This document shows positions 36,101-50,700 of a stretch of 64,000 nucleotides of DNA, piece after piece; within the stretch, counting starts at the first letter, position 1, and the number at the start of each line of letters is the position of its first letter. The stretch is from Melieria omissa (taxonomy: Eukaryota; Arthropoda; Insecta; Diptera; Ulidiidae). Under the pieces are notes generated by a model. That model ran no database searches, was not told the DNA's origin, and worked only from the letters and a program-made list of their open reading frames with translations. The stretch is taken from positions 46,302,404 to 46,366,403 of the forward strand of contig OZ020268.1 of the NCBI GenBank assembly GCA_963971225.1, written 5' to 3'. Made by a program: the position numbers and the translations under genes.

Positions 36101-39100
36101 TAAAACGTTTATCTTTAGTTATATTAAAAGTTAGTCACTTGCATTCAATTTGCATGTCTCACACAGGACATGGCAAAACAATCGGTAGTACCGTTGAAAT
36201 ATGTTATTTAGTTAAGCAACAAGTGGAAAATTAACGCTTTGCTTCTTCTCGTTGTACTTGCAGGCGAAGGCGATGTGGTACACAATCCCTATTCACCACC
36301 ACGCCGTCCACCATACGGACCACCGCAAAACGTTTATCAAGCCAATGAAGGCGATGCCGTCACCCTAACCTGTGATCTGCGTAAGTATTCCAATTGCAAA
36401 CGATAGAACTATCTGTTCACTTCCACTTTTTCTCAATTAGAAAACACACCATACCTGCATACACGCTGGGAACGCGTCGATGGTCGTCCACTGCCCGGCA
36501 ACTCGTACTCGGAACGCAACAGTCTGATCATAACGCGCGTCGAGGAGGAGAACAGCGGCCAGTATCGCTGCAATGCGCTGGACAATCGCGGCACCGTGGT
36601 GACTTTCATCATTGCCGAATTGGTGCTGGTGCCCATACCACACATAACCTTCCATCCGAAGATGCCAATTGTGGTCACGTCGAACGAAAATGTCGAGATT
36701 TACTGCGAAGTGACCGGCGAACAGCCTATCGATGTCTCCTGGCACACCGACAATAATCGTCCACTGCCCAGGTAAAGAATTTGCAGAAACGAGAATTTTA
36801 TAGTGAATTCAATAAGGTTCAGTTTGTCGTAGATTTTAGTGCACATACCCTGTTGAGTTGTATGATGTTCATAACTTGATTGAAATAATGTCATGTAAGG
36901 TCGGGTTTCAAAGGTGTGGCTGAAAAAAAATGAGTCGCTTTATATGTATGAGTGGTGAAATTTCCAACTATCTTTGAATGATGAGCAAATAGCAAATTAA
37001 GCAAATATTAGTATTGCTTTGCTATGTTGCTCAGATTAGAGAAGAACCTAGACCCCAAAAAAACCCAACGACATTACTGTAGAGTTGAGCAGTGACTTAG
37101 CAAGTGTTCTATCGTCTCTGTTTCGTCTTCATCTTCGCAGCTTCTTCATCTTCGCAGCAAACATCATAAATTTCAGTGGATAGTGCGCTCTGATGACTCT
37201 AGTGAGCCGCCTGCTAGAAGTACTGCTCAGAGACTACATATACCTTGTCCTCTTCATAGATCACACACAATCGGTCATATTGTTTCAGAAGATTCAGTGT
37301 CACTGTGTACTCTCCTATCAATGTCTACAAACAAGACATAGAACGGAAGATACACGGAATTGTCTGTTTCACTGTTTGTCACTACTTCAACAGTGTTTGT
37401 GTCAACGTGTCAGCGAGCTCAGCTCCATCAATAGATGCCGCGGTGTCCCACAACTCAAAAAAAAGTTACATCGAGGTGCTGTTTGACCGACCAATTGAAA
37501 TGCTTTTAACCCTTATTCTCATACCCGGGTACCCGGGTGCCCACTGCGATGTATTTTCGTGAAAAAAACTGACAAATAATGAAAATTTTTTTTTTACCTT
37601 CCGGATCCTCGTTATTTAGGTGAAAAGCGAACAAATCATATCAAAATTTTATAAACACTTTTTAATTAACAAAATATTGAAAACTTAAAAATTTCATGAA
37701 ATGGGTACCCGGGTACCCCGGGTGCCAAACGACGTTAGTAAGTTTGGGTATGAGAATAAGGGTTAAAGCAACCTAACTATTTACAAAAACCTATTGGAAA
37801 AGTATTTTTTTTCACTAACATTTATCTCTCCAATTATATAAACTTGGAGCCCAGTCGCCAAGTTTGAGGTATGTAGGTCCATTAATTAAGTTTCTCCATA
37901 TAGAATCTCAACAAATTGTTGACCAAGTGGGTTTTGTCAAATTTGATTACCCCTTCGTACATCTTCAACCACTTCAGAACCGTATTCTGACGTTTATATG
38001 TTGTAAGTAGGCATTGTCGCACATCAAGGAGGTTTTGGGGTTTCAACCCCCTTTCAAATATTTTTATCTTACCAACATTTTTATTGCCAAATGTGGTCTC
38101 AACTGTTATCGTAACTAGCAATCATAGCAATCGGACGTGTTTCAATTCGCTCTGTGCTAACTATCCATTTTATACAGTGTATTGAATGCAATATTGCAAA
38201 AAAGAGACAGTGACTCAAAACAATTTGCAGTAAATCCGCAAGTCTTCTCACCAGAAGTAAATTCGACTGCGAAATACATTTTGTAAACAAAAATCAAATC
38301 AACAAAAAATCAAAACAGTGAACATGAGTGTGCGGCGCTCTCCCCCGGTGGGGAGAACGCGGTCCATTAGTGAGTCCAAGGCAAAGACTTTCCAATCAGT
38401 GCAAACTCTCCAGACTGTGTTCTCACAAGCAGCTTCGCGCGCGAATGCAACAGAAAGTGAAATAACAACAAGAGAGTCAACCCAACCTGCACTATCTAAC
38501 TGCACTGACAATGTTTGCTCACCGCTACTAGCGTGGAGTACTGAGAGTAAATCTCCAATAATCCAAAACTCCAGCGGCTCCCTAGCTTGTGCAAGTACCA
38601 CTGGCTTACCAACAACTACAACAACCATTACATCAACAACTACAACTTCAACCTTCTCGGCCCGTACAACAGTAACAGCCTCGACTACTGGAAGCATGCT
38701 GGCGACTAGTTCTTCTGCCGGTCGGCAAATTACTGCACCAAAAGAACAGCCGAAATATGCAGCAACAACTCCCATACAATCAAAGCAGCAAAGGGAAACC
38801 GAAGACCAAGCAACGCTAAAGAGGAATCGCAACTCACCAGATGGAAATGTAAACAACGCAAGCAAAAATAAAAAACACAAGAACAAACCAACAAATATAA
38901 ACCAAAAAACAATAACATCATACTGGCTCGACAAACCACCAGCAGCAAATAGATTCGAGATACTGGCCGACGATGAAGAATGTGACGACGCGTCGCAAGA
39001 CTGCAATGATGCAAAACAACCGAATAAGTCTCCAAATGATGAAATTGCAAAACGTGCACCAAAACCACCGCCCATTTATATACAAAATGTTCAATGTTTA

Positions 39101-42100
39101 AGTCCTCTGATTACAGCGCTAAGTAACCTAAACCAGGTAAAATATGAAATTAAAGTCCTCAACAGTAGCGAAATTAAGGTCCAACCGTTTGAATCGCAAC
39201 ATTATACGGCAATAATCAAATTACTTAATGATAAACACACACAATATTATACATATAAGCCCAAAGAACAACGCGGTTTTAGGGTAATTTTAAGAAATAT
39301 GCACTACTCTACCGATACAAACGACATAGCCGACGAGATGAAACAGTTAGGTCATGATGTCATTAACATTCACAACATATTGAAATCAGGAAGCAAAGAG
39401 CCCCTATCTATGTTTTCAATTGAACTAGCGACGAAAGATAACAACAAAGACGTTTACGAAATTAAAAATCTCCTACACTGCAAAGTTTCATTCGAACCAC
39501 CCCACCAAAAAAGGACAATACCTCAATGCTCCAATTGCCAAAAATATGGACATACTAAAAATTATTGTACGAAGAGCCCAATCTGCGTGAAATGTGCTGG
39601 AAAACACAAGACCTCTGACTGTTCAAAAACTAATGATATAAAATGCGCTCTGTGCGGGGAAAAACACACGGCCAACTACAAAGGGTGTATGATATACAAG
39701 TCCTTAAAAATTAAACGCTTTCCAGCATTAAGAAATAAAGACGTCCCTACCAAACAACCTGATACTCTCCCAATACAACCAGCTTCCGCTAACGTCTCCT
39801 CTGGAATTTCTTATGCAGCAGTGGCATCTTCACTAACACAAAAAACGCCTATTGAACCCGTTTACCCAAAAACAGCAACAACGCAAAATGACCTCACTGA
39901 ATTAAAGGATATGATTAAGCAACTAGTTTCCCAAATGTCAAATATGATGAACATACTTACGCTGTTGGTGACGAAAATAGATGGACAACGCAAACAAAAT
40001 TAAAATAGCGCTGTGGAATGCAAACGGACTCAGCAAACATGCTTTAGAAGTTAAAACCTTTTTGACGAACAACAGCGTTGACATTATGCTGGTTACAGAA
40101 ACGCACTTTACAGACAAAACCTACTTCAAAATCCCCAAATACAAAATACTTACGACTAATCACCCTGAAAATAAAGCCCATGGTGGTACTGCAATTATTC
40201 TTAGAGACGACATAAAATGTACTGAAATGGAAAGTTCGAAGTTAAATAATATTCAAGCAACAGTAATCGAAATCGAAGATCAATGTGGAGCAATAACCAT
40301 TTCATCAATATATTGCCCGCCTAAATATAACAATGACAAAACAAATTACTTCAACTTCCTTCGGACACTTGGGAAGCGATACATAGCTGGTGGTGACTTT
40401 AATGCTAAAAACATTATGTGGGGATCTAGATTGACTAACAATAAAGGACGAAACCTACTGGATGCCATCAAAGAAAATAAAAGCCGGTTCATAAGTAGTG
40501 GACAACCAACGTATTGGCCTTCTGACCCAGTTAAAATTCCAGACTTACTTGACTTTTACATCACTCGCAACATCGAGCCAGACTGCATGACAATTGAATC
40601 TTGCTTCGATTTATCTTCCGACCACTCCCCCGTTATACTGACATATTTAAGCCAGCCACTTCGTCTATCACAACAATTCCTACCATATAACCTTAAAACT
40701 GATTGGCAGTCTTTTAGAGAATTAATCGACCGTAATCTTATGATGAATGTCCGCTTAAAGTTTAAAAAAGATGTCGACTCATCTATCGCATATTTCAATG
40801 ACATAGTAATCAAAGCTGCAAGTGCGTCAACCCCAACACTCGGACCAAAACGCTTTATGCAAAATCTTAGTAATAACATTCTTAACAAAATAAAGCAGAA
40901 GAGACGGCTCCGCAAACAATGGCAGAGGTCCAGACACCCACTAGACAAAGCTAAGCTTAATGACATAACGAAGGAAGTTAATATGATGTTAAAAAAGGAC
41001 AAGGAAGATAGACTCAGCAATTATTTGACGAATTTAGAGCCCAGTATGTCAACACATTACTCACTGTGGAGAGCAACGAAAAACCTAAACAACGCTATAC
41101 CTCATCAACCACCGATCAAAAGTCCAAGCGGAATTTGGGCCAGAAGTAACACACAAAAAGCTGACATCCTTGCACAACACTTTGAAAGAACGTTTTCAAA
41201 TCCACTTGACCAACAAAAAATTATATTACCAACAACGCGAGAAATACAAAACAAACCCATACCTAAAATGACAACTGATGAGATTCGACGAAAAATTATG
41301 ACACTTAAAAGTAAAAAATCACCTGGCTTTGACTTAATATCCGGCAAAGTTTTAAAGGAATTACCAAACGCAGCCTATGTGTATATTAGAAACGTTTTCA
41401 ATGCAATATCACGGTTAAAATATTTTCCTGTGGTTTGGAAAGTGGCTAAGATTATCGCGCTGGTGAAGCCGGGGAAAACCCCAACCCAGACAACATCATA
41501 TCGACCTATAAGCTTGCTACCAACATTATCAAAAGTATACGAAAAACTTCTCATTGAACGAATTGACCCCATCTTGACTCAGAAAAACATAATTCCAACA
41601 CACCAATTTGGATTCAGGCGCAAACACTCAACGACTCAGCAAATTCACAGAGTTGTCAATAAGATATACAAAGACATTGATGACAAAAAATACTGTGCGG
41701 CAGTGTATCTGGACGTCGCAAAAGCGTTTGACAGTGTATGGCACAAAGGTCTACTCCACAAGCTAAAATCCTTTCTGCCACTTGACTTTTATGACTTATT
41801 GCAAAGCTACTTAGAAAATAGACATTTCTTTGTGAAATTTCAAGATGCTGACTCAGAAATGCGCACTATGAGTGCTGGTGTTCCTCAAGGCAGTGTATTA
41901 GGTCCTCTTCTATACTTAATTTATACCGCGGACGTACCTGTTCCTTCTTTTGACGACAGCATGATTGCAACATTTGCCGACGACACAGTTTTGCTTTCAT
42001 CTAGCAAGCAACTTGTAACAGCTGAACGAAACCTTCAAACCATAATAAATGACACAGTGAGATGGTTCAAGACCTGGGGTATCCAGATAAATGCTGAAAA

Positions 42101-45100
42101 AACAGTAGAAGTCATCTACACCAACAGATCTTTTAACCAGCACCTGCTTAAAATAGACGATTGCACAATTCAAATTGACAATAAGGCAAAATACCTGGGT
42201 ATGACAATTGATGCAAAACTTACATGGCGTGAACATATTAAGAAAAAAAAGAATGAGATTAACAACAAGTTCCGACAACTGCAATGGCTTCTAGGCAAAC
42301 AATCAAACTTATCCCTAAGCAACAAATTACTGATATACAACACTGTCATTGCTCCTATCTGGAGATATGGTATTCAGATATGGGGTACGGCATGCAAAAC
42401 AAACGTTGACATTGTACAGCGTACGCAATCAAAAATAATACGAAAAATAGTAGATGCTCCTTGGTACATCACAAACGACTCTTTGCATCGGGACCTTTCA
42501 ATCAGCACAGTTGAAGAAACAATAAAAAAACTCAGCACGAAACATATTATTGACATGAAAAATCACGGCAACGTCGAAATACAGCATATACCCCTGATCG
42601 AAGAAAGGCGAATCCGAAGGCTTAAACGACTTACAACTTCTGACTTACCATCTAGACATTTTTAATGAAATATGTACTGTAAACTGTCTGTATGTATTGT
42701 AACCTGAGATTTAACTTACTGTTATACGCTAGTGTTTTGTTAAATTCGTAAATGTATGTATATTCTGATATTGATCTAAGTACATAAATTATTTCCAAAT
42801 AATGTTAGAATATTACGAGATGCCTTTTATTAGGCAGGTGTAATAAAAATGGAAGTTTAAAAAAAAAAAAAAAAAAAAAACTGTTATTTCGCTCAAAAGT
42901 TGTGTACGAAACCCACAAAAATTAAATCTTGTGTGTTTAGGTAATCAACTTTAGGCTCAATCAAATCTTGAACCAGAAAACAAATGTCACAAGCTAATTA
43001 ATTAACGCCTTTCATACCCTCAGCTCCGTACGCATTGACGGCCAGTACTTGCGCTTCGTTTCCATAACGCCAGCGGACGCTGGTCGCTACTATTGCTCAG
43101 CGTCCAATCGCTACGGCAACACCACCAACATGGCGGAAGTGGTTGTAAATCGCAGCGGTGCTTATCAGCCCGCACCACAAGCCCAGGTCTACGACATAAC
43201 CGAGGGCGAGGACATCACGCTGCATTGCGATGTGCAGAGCGTTCGCCAGCCAATCCGCGGTGAAATTCGCGTAAGTTTTTCTTCGATGAAAAAAGAATGA
43301 CAAATGACAACTGATTTTTTATGTGAATTTGCAGTACGAATGGCATCGTGAAGACGGTCGTCCACTGCCGCAAAATGCTCTAATACGCGACCAGCAACTG
43401 TATCTGCGCGGCGTCTACAAGCAGGACGAGGGCCGCTATGTCTGCGAGTCGTACTCGACGGGCGGCGGCTCGTCGGCTCCGTCGTACGTAGACTTGCACA
43501 TTAAGCGTGAGTATACTCCTAATACTTCTGCTAACTATGGATCGAACTATCCGAGAAGGCGAAGATATAACTATGCCAATCGTCGACATTAATTCAGAAA
43601 TTTCTAAGCTAAAGCAAAAAGGAAGATACCAAAAAACGAAACCTTATTTAGATATTCTCACAAGCAGAGCGTGAAGTTATTTTTAATACTAACTAATAGT
43701 TACAACCGAGGCGAGCAGTTCAAGACACCGCCCGCCCAAATCGTTAATATTATAATTAAATGAACAAATTTTTAGGCGAAAACCATTTTTCTACCAAATT
43801 TCTACCTTTCCGTAAAAATATCTAATGTTATTTTATGTATAAACAAAAAACGAAAAACAAAATCGAAAAATTGTTGACACATGAAGAGAAAAAAATTAAT
43901 TAATTGGACATGTTCAACGAAAATTGCAACGTGAGCAAAATTTCCATCACTGATTTTACTTATTTTGTAGCTGAAATTCCTCTATTGTTTTTGTGTGTTC
44001 TTACCGTTATAACTATGATATTAGTTTGAGTATTTTACTAAAACAATGCTATACATTTTTTTGTTGTAATATTTTCACTGTAATTTCCTAAAATCGTTTT
44101 GCTAACGTTCTCCATTAATTTTTTCGTACATTGCCAAATAAGAGCAAACAAACCAAAAACAACAACAACAACCAGCCACAAAATTGTACAAAATCAAATC
44201 CATAGTTTAGAAAAAACAACAATTTAGCTCACCTCTGTATATAAATAGCATTAACAATTTAAAACCAGTCAACAACAACAACAACCACGTCCACCACCAC
44301 CACCAATACCAAAAACCAACCAATAGCAACAATAGTGCAGTTCATTTTTAGTTTGTATAAATTGTAAATTGTTCTACATATAATTTTGTAAATTTCTCTG
44401 TTAACCGGTGGCGGGTATTTTCCTAAATCTTAAATCACCGCTAGAACAACAACAACAACAAAAGTAAACATCATTACCGAACGACTCACATCAAATGTAC
44501 AGCGAATTAACGCAGAGTTGGAAAAATCTACAAGAGAAACTAAAACAGAAAACCTAAAACAACAACAACCACAAATGCAAAACCAAAAAAGCGAACATTT
44601 TCAATTTAATTATTATGAAAATTATTATTATTAATATTAAAAATTACCAAAGCATGCATGCCAACCACTCCGAAGTCCTTTCTCTATGAAACACCCCCCG
44701 CCCCCCACCCCAAATCCGCATCCCGTCGCTATCACCTACCTAACTGCCACAGCGAGCGCCACGTTTCCAATGTTAGCTGCGTCAATGGAGCAACATTGAC
44801 AACAAAACAATTCAACATTTATTTTTAATTTTAAGTGAATAACGAGATTTTAATTAATTTGATACCCCAATTGCGCCTCCCACATCCTCGATCCTCTATC
44901 AACCTATTAATGTTAATGTTTTAATTTTAATGTCAAATGCAACAACAACCACTGGCTGCCATTGAATAAATGAATATTAAGCGAAACAAATAAATGCAAA
45001 CCAATTTATTAACACTTCTACGTGAACGAATTATTAATGCCTCAATGTCTCCTCCAGTTGCTCAATTACACAATTCCGTACAACACACACTCTCGTTTGT

Positions 45101-47695
45101 CCAGCGAGCGATAATTTCTTTTACTGTTTCTTTGTTTTTTGCAATTGGTTTTGATTTCACTTTGATATTGGAGAAAAATCTGATATTTGCAGAAAAATAT
45201 GAATCTTGATGTTCATTATTTTTTTAACTTTTCACTTACAAGTAAATTTTGAATTTAATAAACGTTTGTATTTGCGACTTAAGGTATACAATATATGTAT
45301 ATTTTTTTATATTCTCTGAGAATATTAGACTACAATGTTAGCTTTCCAGTTGAACAGAAACAATTTATTTTACAAAATCAAATGCAATTTTTAAGTAATG
45401 TTTTCTAATGTGCAGAGAAAGAAGTTTTTCCTTAGAAATAATAAAAAGTTAAGGCTTCGGAAGTGAAATTTTCAAATTTGATTTCTTATTTTTTTAGGAT
45501 TTTCTAAGTTTATATCACCTTGTCAGTTTTTTTTAACTATTTGTTAAACAAAAAACTGTATTTACATGAAATATAATTAACTTATTAAAATTAATAAGGT
45601 AATTATTAAAAACAAACTAAAAATAATAACAATGATAACAAATAATAATGAATTAAAAAAACTATTAAATAGTATTTAAAATTAATAAAAAGTCTTGATT
45701 ATAAAAATAAATTTATCAAGTTCAATTTCTTTTTGAAACTTTCCTTTAAAAAGAATATAAAAAAATTAAAAAAAAAATAAAAAAAATATAATAATAAACA
45801 AATATTAACAAATATCAATCGTGTATATTTAAATTTTTTTCCAATATTAACTTTTTTTACAAATCTTTCAAAAAAAATCAAAATTAGTTTCAGATGAATA
45901 AATATTTGTTTTTTCTAGAACAATCCAAAAAATAAACTTTTCTTTAAAAAACGTCTGGATTTCAAAAGTTAATTTTCCAAATGTAAATTAGTAACAAATT
46001 AATGTTCAGTTTTAGAATTAAATTTTCCTTAAAAATAACGAAATTTCAAGGATTCCAATGTTCTAAGTACAATGTTAATCTTCCAAATTGAAATGCTTAA
46101 ACAAATCAAAATTCAATGTAACATAAATAAATATTTGTGCTTTGCGCTAAAGAAAGAAACTGTTCCTCAAAAAAAATATCATACAAAGTTTCAAAGTTTC
46201 AAAGGGTTTCAAAAGTTACAAATTGAAATTCAATTTAACAGAAACAAATATTTGTGTTTTACGATAAAGAAGAATACATTTTCTTAAAAATAATAAAATG
46301 TAATAAAAAATAAATAATTAAAAACAAAAAAAATAAAATAATAATAAACTAAATAAACTGAATAAACTAACTAATAAATAAATAATAAATAAATAAATAC
46401 ATAACTAATAACTCAAATCAATTTTAATGGTTTCAAAAGTGAATTTTTCAAATATAAATACGTCTACAAGTTTCCACTTTTAGAAACAACATTTTTTTAC
46501 ATTATAAAAAGTCCTGGTTTTAAAAGTTAATATTTGAAAGTTAAATTATTTTACAAATAAAAATTCAGTTTTGTATAAACAAAAATCTGTCTTTACCACA
46601 AAAGAAAACACATTACTTACAAAAAATAGAGTATAATTTTCAAGATTATGAAAAAGTTTTTCTATATTTTTTTAAACATTAAATGAACGTTGCAAATCAA
46701 TAACATTATTTTGACACTCAAAACACATTCCCTTTAACATAATAAAAAATCAGTTAATAAAAAAAAAAATATATACTTTTTAAGTTAGGTTTTTACGCTG
46801 AAAATATTTTATAGAACAATGTTAAAATTTTTTAATTTAGTTCAGATAAAATATTTTAAATGCAAAGAAAACACATTACTTAAAGATATAAAGTAAAATT
46901 TTAAAAAGTTAACTTTTAAATATTTAATGAAGTTTTTCACGAAATTCAGTTTCAATTAAATAAATATTTGTGGCCTCAAACGAAGAAAATAATAAAAAAT
47001 ACCTTAAAATAAAATAAAAGTCAAGGTATCAGTAATTTTTTTTCAATTCCAAATAATTTTTTATAATAATAAAAGTCAATTTCATATAAAAAACATATTT
47101 TTCTCACAAAAGAAAACACATTACTTTAAAATACCAAAATCAATTACTTAATTTGGTTGACGTTGCTATTTCAAAAAATTTTTCAAAGCAAAAGTCAGTT
47201 TTCATTATTCATTAGAAATAACAAGTAAAAATATCAAAAGATATTTTTCAGCAAACCAACAAATAAAAACAATTTGCTATAAAAATTTCCTTTCTACAAA
47301 ATCCATAAAAACTTACGGAAGTAAAAAAATCATTACGAGAAGTGCAAAAAACAAAAACAATAAGAAAAAACAAAATTCAATTTGGTTGTGGATTTTCACC
47401 TAAAATTCGTCGTCCTCACATTTTGGTGCTTTCTTAGTTTTGTGCGTTTATTTCCTACCCACCACCACAAACACCACCACCACCACCACTACTACGTCTA
47501 ATTCGGCTGCAGCTGTTATTGTTTCTCGCCCTCACCACTCGATGTTCCGTTTCCGTTTCCGGTTTCTGTTTCTGTTTCCTTTTTTCTTGTAATTAAAACC
47601 AACATAAATGTTTTCCCTATTTTTGGTTATTCTACGATTATGGCTATTTCGCTCGCTATCTTTCACATTTCCTACCCCACGTATGTCTGCGTCCC

Positions 47696-47732
<37 letters not shown>

Positions 47733-50700
47733 GAACATATTTACTATTCTTGTTATACAGTAAACAAGTCTGATACTCTTTCGATGTTGTACGTTTCATA
47801 ATTTGGCGGTAATCCTGCATTAGCTGCATTTTAATATATGTTTGTTGTTTTGTTGTTGTTTCGTTGTCATTTACATTGTATATAACACATCCAGGTTTGC
47901 ATGCGGTAAAAGGTGAAACATGTGTCTCAAATCAAAAACATTTTGATATGCTTTCTTCTTATTACAAACATTGGACATTTTACTAGTTTAAGTTTATGCA
48001 AATAGGTTTTGTGTTTATGTATGTATGTATGTATTGTAATCGATGTAGTTTATGTTTATCTATGTATTTGTCAGAACAATGCATATGGGCGCCATTCACA
48101 AGACAAAACAATTGAATTCGATTTAGTCGGGGTTGAAAATTCGACATTATTTCCAAAGCAAATTGAAAAAGCGAAACTTGAAAAGTGAAAAAAGTTAATA
48201 CAAAGAGAGAATAGTGGATAGAAAGTGAGGAAACTGCGATTAAAAGTGTGAATAGTCAATTCGAAATAGGAAAGTTCAAATTGAAAAAGAAAAAGTTTGA
48301 TTTGAAAGTGAAAAAACTTCAATTTAAAGTCAGAAAGCTTGAATTAAAAATGAAAAACTTTCAGTTTGCATGCTATTGCATTAATTGATAGTAAAAATAG
48401 TCATTCGAAAATGAAAATAGTCGACTAGATATTGGAAAGTTGCAATTAAAACTGAGGAAGCTTTGAATGGGATTGAGAATATTTACTATAAATTTAATCA
48501 TTTGGATCCTCCCTTTCCCCATCCGTTTGAAATGTGTGTTGTATCACATGTTGAAAAAACAGTGTTGCATACGCATTTCAAACGGGTGGAATCTGTGGTA
48601 TCACAACCCGTTAAGAGGCGTAAGTGTGTCTCATACAGAGGCAGCCACCGCAACCTAACCTAACCTAATCATTTGAATTGTAAATTCAATAGAAAATGAA
48701 TATAATGAAATGAACATGAGGATAGTCTAACAAGACTAGGAATTTCTCAATTAGAAATGAAAATAATCAGTTATAATCAGTCATCAGGTAAGATGGCTTT
48801 GAACAAAAATCATCAGATATTCCATTGAAAACGCGAATCGGCAGCTAAATATTGGAACATTTTCTCATATTTTCCACTCTAATCAAATATTGGAAAATTA
48901 TAATTAGGAATGAATTCAATGAATTAAAAATTATAATTAAAATTAGGTTCGAAAACTTCAGTTGAAATTGAACAAATTAAATTGAAGATTAAATAAAAAA
49001 AAAAATGGTGATTCAGCTTTAATAATAGAAATTACAATTTTCAATTGCAATTTCTTGAATAGTCGCCTAAATATTGGAAAATTGCAGTGAAAATGAGGAA
49101 GCTTCAACTAAAATTAAAAAATCACTTGAAATTTAATTTTGAAGTTTGAATTGAATATTATTGAAGTTTGAATTGAATAAATTCAATTAAAAATAACAAT
49201 AATCAGTAAAAAAAATGAGAAAGTTTGAATTAGTCAATTCAATTATTAGTCAAGTCAAACTGGCAAAACCAGATGAAGATGAGAATAGTCAGTAAAAAAT
49301 AAGAAACCGAATTGCAGGTAAAAATAATTACAATAATTACAAATCAAAATAATCAACTAAAAATTATAAATTTTTTGAAAATTAAAAATTAAATTAAAAA
49401 ATTGATTGAAATTGAAAATAATCAATTAAAAACAACAATAATCAGTAAAAAGCGAGAAAGTTTCAATTATTCTCATTCTTAATAATTCAGACCAGTGCAC
49501 AGTGATTCGTTCCATAGACAAAATTCAAAAAATTTATGGTCTCAGAATTTAACGATTTTGGTGTCATTTGAAAGAAAAAACTCCAACTAAGAAAACCACA
49601 AAAAATCTGTGCAAAAAATTAATTAGTGTGTGTGCAAAAGCAGCTCAAAGTTGAAACTTTTTTCTCAAAAAAATTGAATTTCATATTTTCTGTTTTTTAA
49701 TCGATTGAGTAAAAAAAATTGTAAAAATAAATGGTTACAAAGAAGTTGCTAAAACTTCTAATATAGAATAAGAAATAATGTGGCCATTTTCGCTTTTAAC
49801 GTTTTCTCAAAATTTGCCAAGCTGAGGCTTTTACTTCACTTTTAATTCAAAAAATTTTTCTAAATAAAAAATCTGAAAATTGGCAAAACTTAGAGGAAAA
49901 TATCTAAAAAGTATGTGAAAGTATGTTCCTGGATTTTTTTTTATTTTAAGAACCATTCTTTCTTTGCCGGATAATGTAATGACATTCTCCGATATCTTCC
50001 GATCTCAGAAAATAATTCAATTTGAAAAGTGGTCTAAACACGTATTTTTAGACGAAATTTATTATATTTATGCCTAAAAGTATGCAATCAGCACAAAAAA
50101 TGATAAAATCTGCAAAAATGCAAAACATACATCTATTATTATCGTTTTTATTGCAAAAGCAGAGGGTTCTAAGACAATTTCTGTTACTCTTTGGAATAAT
50201 CAATGTTGACGTTACCGATTAAATGTAAAATCTGAAAAATCTAGCCAACACGCTTGGTGCTATAGCTCTCCAAAAATTACGAAATTTGCAAATTTAAGTC
50301 GCAGGCATTGCCAAACTACAACAGTTTAAGAAAAACCAAATGGAGATTTCAATTCAGCAGACCATGTTTAACTAGTATACCAAATTTTATGAGGAACGGA
50401 CCACTCCTTCTAAATTTGTCCCGCGGTTGTATGGAGTCGAATCACTGTGCAGTGAAGTCAAACTTGCAAAACCTCAATTAAAAATAAGAAGCTATCACTT
50501 GAAAATGAGAATAGTTAGTAAAATCTGAGAAAATTCGACTTGCAGGTGACAATAATCAATTGCAAATGAGAATAATCAACTAAAAATGGGAAAGCTTTAA
50601 TTGAAAATTAAAAACTAAATTTAAAAATTTAGATTGAAAACTAATCAATCTAAAATAAAAATAATCAGTAAGAAGTAAGAAAGTTTTAATTATTCAAATC

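Larger units (their letters stand above)
38110..42880 (+). mobile_element. full-length Jockey-clade LINE, about 4.77 kb
   Basis: CTGTTAT at 38103-38109 and 42881-42887 is the likely target duplication (AACTGTTAT if the last two A are shared with the tail). It has a 5' UTR of about 210 bp, two overlapping open ORFs, a short 3' UTR with AATAAA-like signals (about 42842) and a 20-plus A tail (42859-42880). GGACGTG at 38133-38139 resembles the downstream promoter element of Jockey-type LINEs. Same orientation as trol. Intact ORFs and a clean tail imply a young insertion. Confidence 0.93.
36772..43023. other. 6.2-kb intron with Jockey element, MITE and LINE remnant
   Basis: Holds a decayed LINE tail (about 37075-37215), a piggyBac-type MITE (37510-37762) and the full-length Jockey element (38110-42880). 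Without these the intron would be about 1 kb. Confidence 0.7.

Noticed and set aside
38299..39075. 258-codon open frame antisense to Jockey ORF1
   Set aside because: It mirrors the Ser/Thr-rich low-complexity part of ORF1. Its hydrophobic Val/Phe/Leu-rich translation is the expected shadow of Thr/Asn/Lys codons.
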